DNA from: Sinorhizobium chiapasense
GTDB lineage: Bacteria > Pseudomonadota > Alphaproteobacteria > Rhizobiales > Rhizobiaceae
Length of the DNA stretch: 64,000 nt
NCBI RefSeq assembly: GCF_036488675.1
Contig: NZ_CP133152.1
Span: forward strand, 496,001-560,000
Direction of reading: 5' to 3'
Part shown: one piece after another, positions 60,735 through 64,000 of the stretch
How positions within the stretch are numbered: the first letter of the stretch is position 1
Layout: every line of letters starts with the position of its first letter
Translations under genes and position numbers: made by a program
The notes under the pieces: generated by a model
Databases searched by the model: none
What the model saw: only the letters and a program-made list of their open reading frames with translations
Told to the model about the DNA's origin: nothing

Positions 60735-62240
60735 GTGCACGATCTCGATTTCGACCACGAGCATGACAGTCTGTCTGACAGCGAACGTCAGCAGATCGCG
60801 GACTGGCTGTGGAAGCAGGAAACCGTCGATCTGTTGACGGTCGGCATCGATATCGGCAGTTCCACGTCTCACCTGCTGTTTGCAAACGTTGTCCTGCGGC
60901 GGGAGACGGACGATCTTTCCAGCCGTTTCGTCGTCGTCGACCGGCGGGTGGTCTGGCGCTCGCCGATCCTGCTGACGCCGTTTCTGCCGGATGGAACGAT
61001 CGATGCGCACGAGTTGCGGCACTTCTTTCAGCATTGCTACCACGACGCGGGTTACAAACGCAGCCACATAGACACCGGCGCCGTCATTCTGACCGGCGAG
61101 GCGATCAAGCGAAAGAATGCGCGCGCGATCGATGAGATCTTTGCAAACGAATCCGGACGCTTCGTTTGCGCAACCGCCGGCCACAAGCTCGAATGCATGC
61201 TCGCGGCTCATGGTTCGGGCGCGACGGCGCTGTCGAAGAAAAGGGACGCCTGCGGCTTGCACGTCGACATCGGCGGCGGCACGACCAAGCTTGCTTTGAT
61301 CGACAAGGGAGAAATCGTAAGCGTTGCGGCCTTCGCCGTCGGCGGGCGATTGCTGGCACAGGATAGCCAGGGCACCTGGTCGCGCATCGACGATTCAGCC
61401 AGGATCGTTGCCGAGGAACTTGGCCTCGGCACGGATCCCGCGACGATTGCCGACGCCGAGAACCGCCGTGCCATTGCAAAGCGCCTGGCGGCGATCGCCG
61501 TCGATGAAATTCTCGGCGAGCCGCTCGACGCGCTCGGCCAGCGCCTCCTCCTGACGGAACCTCTCGAACGCACGGTCCAGCCGGCCTACATCACCTTTTC
61601 CGGCGGCGTCTCGGAGTACATTTTCGACTACGAGCCGAATGACCATGGCGATATAGCGCGCGATCTTGCCAACGAAATCGTGGCGCAGCTCAAGCCCCGC
61701 ATCGATATACCGATCGTCGATGCCGGGCAACGCATTCGTGCGACCGTCATCGGCGCCTCGCAATTCACCGTGCAAGTTAGCGGCAAGACGCTCTACATGA
61801 ACGGCGCGGACGCTCTGCCGAAACACAACATCCCTGTGGTCCATCTCGGGAAGACGCTTTCCGAAGATATCGATCCGGAGGAAATCGCCGCTGCATTCCG
61901 CGAGAGTGCCGACAGGCAGGATCACGATGTTTCCGCGATGACGGCGCTCGCGTTTTCATGGACAGGGCCGCCGGACTACCAGCGCCTTCTCGCGATGGCA
62001 AAGGCGATCAAGATGGTTGCCGCGCCGGAGGGCGAGCGCAAGGAGTTGCTGGTGCTGATGATCGATGGCGACGTCGGCCAGACGATCGGCCGGATCCTCG
62101 ACCGGGAGCTTGGTATCCAGTCTCACCTGATCTCCATCGACGGTGTGCGGCTCAAGGATTTGGATTTCGTCGATCTCGGCGAGTTTATGAACCCGCCGGG
62201 GGTCATTCCCGTTGTTATCAAGTCGCTGCTCTTTTCTTGA
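60735..62240 (+). CDS. EutA-like reactivating-factor family ATPase (copy 2), paired with a double cupin
   Basis: A 501-residue paralog of the product of 33433-34941. The phosphate-binding motifs are GIDIGSSTSH (37-46) and VDIGGGTTK (177-185); the C terminus keeps IPVVIKSL. GTG start at 60735 with AGGAGGAG upstream. It follows the double-cupin gene on the same strand, as in copy 1, though here a RIME element separates them. No ethanolamine ammonia-lyase subunit is encoded nearby, so the role is probably maintenance of another enzyme, most simply its cupin partner. Confidence 0.87.
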   Translation: MHDLDFDHEHDSLSDSERQQIADWLWKQETVDLLTVGIDIGSSTSHLLFANVVLRRETDDLSSRFVVVDRRVVWRSPILLTPFLPDGTIDAHELRHFFQHCYHDAGYKRSHIDTGAVILTGEAIKRKNARAIDEIFANESGRFVCATAGHKLECMLAAHGSGATALSKKRDACGLHVDIGGGTTKLALIDKGEIVSVAAFAVGGRLLAQDSQGTWSRIDDSARIVAEELGLGTDPATIADAENRRAIAKRLAAIAVDEILGEPLDALGQRLLLTEPLERTVQPAYITFSGGVSEYIFDYEPNDHGDIARDLANEIVAQLKPRIDIPIVDAGQRIRATVIGASQFTVQVSGKTLYMNGADALPKHNIPVVHLGKTLSEDIDPEEIAAAFRESADRQDHDVSAMTALAFSWTGPPDYQRLLAMAKAIKMVAAPEGERKELLVLMIDGDVGQTIGRILDRELGIQSHLISIDGVRLKDLDFVDLGEFMNPPGVIPVVIKSLLFS

Positions 62241-62277
62241 ATTGTCCCCGGCGCAGAGTTGTGCCAAGACGCCGGAG

Positions 62278-63240
62278 ATGATCAAGTCTTCCGACATGCC
62301 GAGATCGAGCTTTGACGGGCTCGATCTCAATGACATCGTGATCTTCACACGCGTGGTGCAGCATGGCAGCTTCACCACGGCGGCAAAGCTCTTTGGGAAA
62401 TCGCCGTCCTACATGAGCAAGCACGTCTCCCAGCTCGAGGAGGCGTTGAAGCTCACCCTGCTTAACCGCTCGACCCATGCCGTCTTTCTGACCGATGCCG
62501 GCAGCGTCTTCTTCGATCATTGCACGCGCATCCTTGCCGAGATCGACGCGGCGAAGGCGGATGCGAGTGGGCTCAGCAGCGAACTGATCGGCACGCTGCG
62601 GGTTCACAGCACGCCGGGCGTCGGCCAGGCGCTCGTTGCGCCGGCGATCGTCGATTTCACCGCGCGATATCCTTCGATAAAGGTCGAGCTCACCGTCAGC
62701 GCCTACTCGGTGAATCTCATGGAACGCGGCGTGGACGTCGTGATAGGCAGCCGCGATTTCGATGACGACGAGTCCTTCCACACCGGTCTCTTCGAGCGCA
62801 AGCTCGGGCCGGCGCCCTATGTCATTTGCGCCGCGCCTTCCTACTTTGCCGAGCGGCCGAGGCCGCGCAAGCCGGCCGACCTTCGAGAACATAACTGCCT
62901 GATCCACACGACGCAGAAGCCCGATCCGCGGACCTGGAGCGCGCGCTTCGATGACGAAGAGATCACCGTGCAGGTGGACGGCACGTTCCATTCGAATTTC
63001 GAGAGCGCGATCTTGCTAGGGGCGCTTCAGGGCGCGGGCATTGCCCGTCTTCCCCTTTACAGCGTCGTCGAGGAAATCCGTGCCGGCAGGCTGCTTTCAG
63101 TTTTCGACGGCGAAATCGTCTCGCACCGTGTGATCAAGGCGTTCTATCCACGCAGCCGCTTCGTGCCGAAGAAGCTTCGGGCATTCCTGGCTATCCTGGA
63201 AGCGCGGCTGAAGGATGCGATGCGGCCCGGTGCGGAATGA
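62278..63240 (+). CDS. LysR family transcriptional regulator
   Basis: A 320-residue LTTR: winged helix with DIVIFTRVVQHGSFTTAA and KSPSYMSKHVSQLEEAL, then an effector domain with VHSTPGVGQALVAPAIVDF. It is of the group close to DmlR/AphB-like regulators. The ATG at 62278 is used; 62296 is a second possibility. It lies 37 bases after the EutA-like gene and in the same direction, so it may be part of the same transcript or respond to the same metabolite. Confidence 0.88.
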   Translation: MIKSSDMPRSSFDGLDLNDIVIFTRVVQHGSFTTAAKLFGKSPSYMSKHVSQLEEALKLTLLNRSTHAVFLTDAGSVFFDHCTRILAEIDAAKADASGLSSELIGTLRVHSTPGVGQALVAPAIVDFTARYPSIKVELTVSAYSVNLMERGVDVVIGSRDFDDDESFHTGLFERKLGPAPYVICAAPSYFAERPRPRKPADLREHNCLIHTTQKPDPRTWSARFDDEEITVQVDGTFHSNFESAILLGALQGAGIARLPLYSVVEEIRAGRLLSVFDGEIVSHRVIKAFYPRSRFVPKKLRAFLAILEARLKDAMRPGAE

Positions 63241-63269
63241 CTTCGGGACTGAAACGATAGGGGGTTACC

Positions 63270-64000
63270 TTGGCTGAGAAGAAACCGACCGTCCTGATGA
63301 TCCTGGACGGATGGGGCTGGCGCGAAGAAACGGTGGGCAACGCCGTCCTGCTCGCGAGGACGCCGAACTTCGATCGCTTGTGGGCGACGTGTCCGCATGC
63401 GTTCCTGACAACCCATGGCCCCGCGGTCGGCTTGCCCGAGGGGCAGATGGGCAATTCCGAGGTGGGACATCTGAATATCGGAGCGGGGCGCATCGTGATG
63501 CAGGAGCTGCCGCGTATCGATGCCGCGATCACCGACGGCACCCTGCGCGTTCTGCTCGCCGAAAGCGGGATGCCGGACACGCTGAAGCGGTCGGGTGGCG
63601 CATGCCATATCCTCGGACTCGTTTCTCCGGGCGGCGTGCATTCCCACATGGACCATGTCGCGGCGGCCGCCCGGGAGCTCGCGAGCCTCGGCGTGCGGCC
63701 GATTATTCATGCCTTTACCGACGGCCGTGATACGCAACCGGGGCAGGCGGCGGCGTATCTCCGCCAACTCACTGAGAAGCTTCCGGACGGTGCTACCGTT
63801 GCCACGGTCAGCGGCCGGTTCTTTGCGATGGACAGGGATAGCCGCTGGGACCGGGTCAGGCTCGCCTACGAGTCGATCGCCTCGGGCCAGGGCGTTCGTG
63901 CCGGTACGGCAGAGGAGGCGATCGCTCTTGCCGCCGCCGAGGGCAAGACGGACGAATTCATTCCGCCGAGCGTCGTCGGCGACTATGCCGGTATTCGCGA
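63270..64000 (+). CDS. gpmI: 2,3-bisphosphoglycerate-independent phosphoglycerate mutase (N-terminal part)
   Basis: The gene runs off the window; 243 codons are visible. The glycolytic enzyme interconverts 3- and 2-phosphoglycerate with two Mn ions. Visible landmarks are VLMILDGWGWRE (metal Asp13), the phosphoserine site MGNSEVGHLNIGAG (Ser63), VSPGGVHSHMDH and FTDGRDTQPG. The start is TTG at 63270, the only start codon after the in-frame stop at 63258, with AGGGGG five bases upstream. A housekeeping gene, so the right edge of the catabolic region lies here. Confidence 0.93.
   Translation, partial: MAEKKPTVLMILDGWGWREETVGNAVLLARTPNFDRLWATCPHAFLTTHGPAVGLPEGQMGNSEVGHLNIGAGRIVMQELPRIDAAITDGTLRVLLAESGMPDTLKRSGGACHILGLVSPGGVHSHMDHVAAAARELASLGVRPIIHAFTDGRDTQPGQAAAYLRQLTEKLPDGATVATVSGRFFAMDRDSRWDRVRLAYESIASGQGVRAGTAEEAIALAAAEGKTDEFIPPSVVGDYAGIR

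Overview
The window is high-GC bacterial DNA, densely packed and mostly in long operons. Three things point to a rhizobial alphaproteobacterium, most likely the Sinorhizobium/Ensifer group: two copies of a RIME-type rhizobial intergenic mosaic element (45221-45326 and 60621-60718), a rhizobial-style palindromic repeat (57680-57742), and a gene content dominated by ABC/TTT transporters and aromatic catabolism, as on a rhizobial megaplasmid or accessory chromosomal region. This is inference from sequence style; no rRNA, tRNA or taxonomic marker is present. No insertion sequence, phage gene or CRISPR array was seen.

Layout. 1-4927 (+): tail of a transporter permease, then an operon with a GST, an intradiol dioxygenase, an SDR, a BKACE enzyme, an MDR oxidoreductase and a cupin. 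4995-7668: peptidase T (-) and a maleylacetate reductase (+), which could act downstream of a hydroxyquinol-type dioxygenase. 7793-14982 (-): a LacI-controlled carbohydrate operon (regulator, binding protein, two permeases, GH127 beta-L-arabinofuranosidase, ATPase). 15052-17889: DUF6064 membrane protein, Tat-exported aldo/keto reductase, DUF930 protein. 18268-24219 (+): a second sugar ABC operon carrying two secreted proteins (an FGE-fold protein and a ScyD-like protein). 24233-28420 (-): a ribose/fructose-type ABC system whose permease is a fusion of two permease units.

28669-63240 is an aromatic-acid catabolic region. It holds two amidohydrolases (one 4-oxalomesaconate-hydratase-like), two class II aldolases, three proteins related to 4,5-dihydroxyphthalate decarboxylase, an FAD monooxygenase, a phthalate-dioxygenase-like Rieske oxygenase with ferredoxin and reductase, an RraA/CHA-aldolase-like enzyme, a TctA-TctB-TctC-TctC' uptake system, two IclR and three LysR regulators, plus a HupE protein and a split chromate transporter. 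The window ends in gpmI.

The most unusual content is a pair of two-gene units, each made of a double-cupin protein followed by an EutA-like (ethanolamine ammonia-lyase reactivase family) ATPase: 36191-33433 (-) and 59337-62240 (+). Neither EutB nor EutC is present. Both units share a nearly identical 32-bp element upstream of the cupin gene, centred on an IclR-type palindrome. I infer a co-regulated system in which the EutA-like ATPase serves the cupin protein, possibly in conversion of an aromatic compound; the biochemical role is unknown. A second palindrome (GTTCC-N7-GGAAC) lies before the Rieske genes and before the operon with the oxalomesaconate hydratase, suggesting a second shared regulator.
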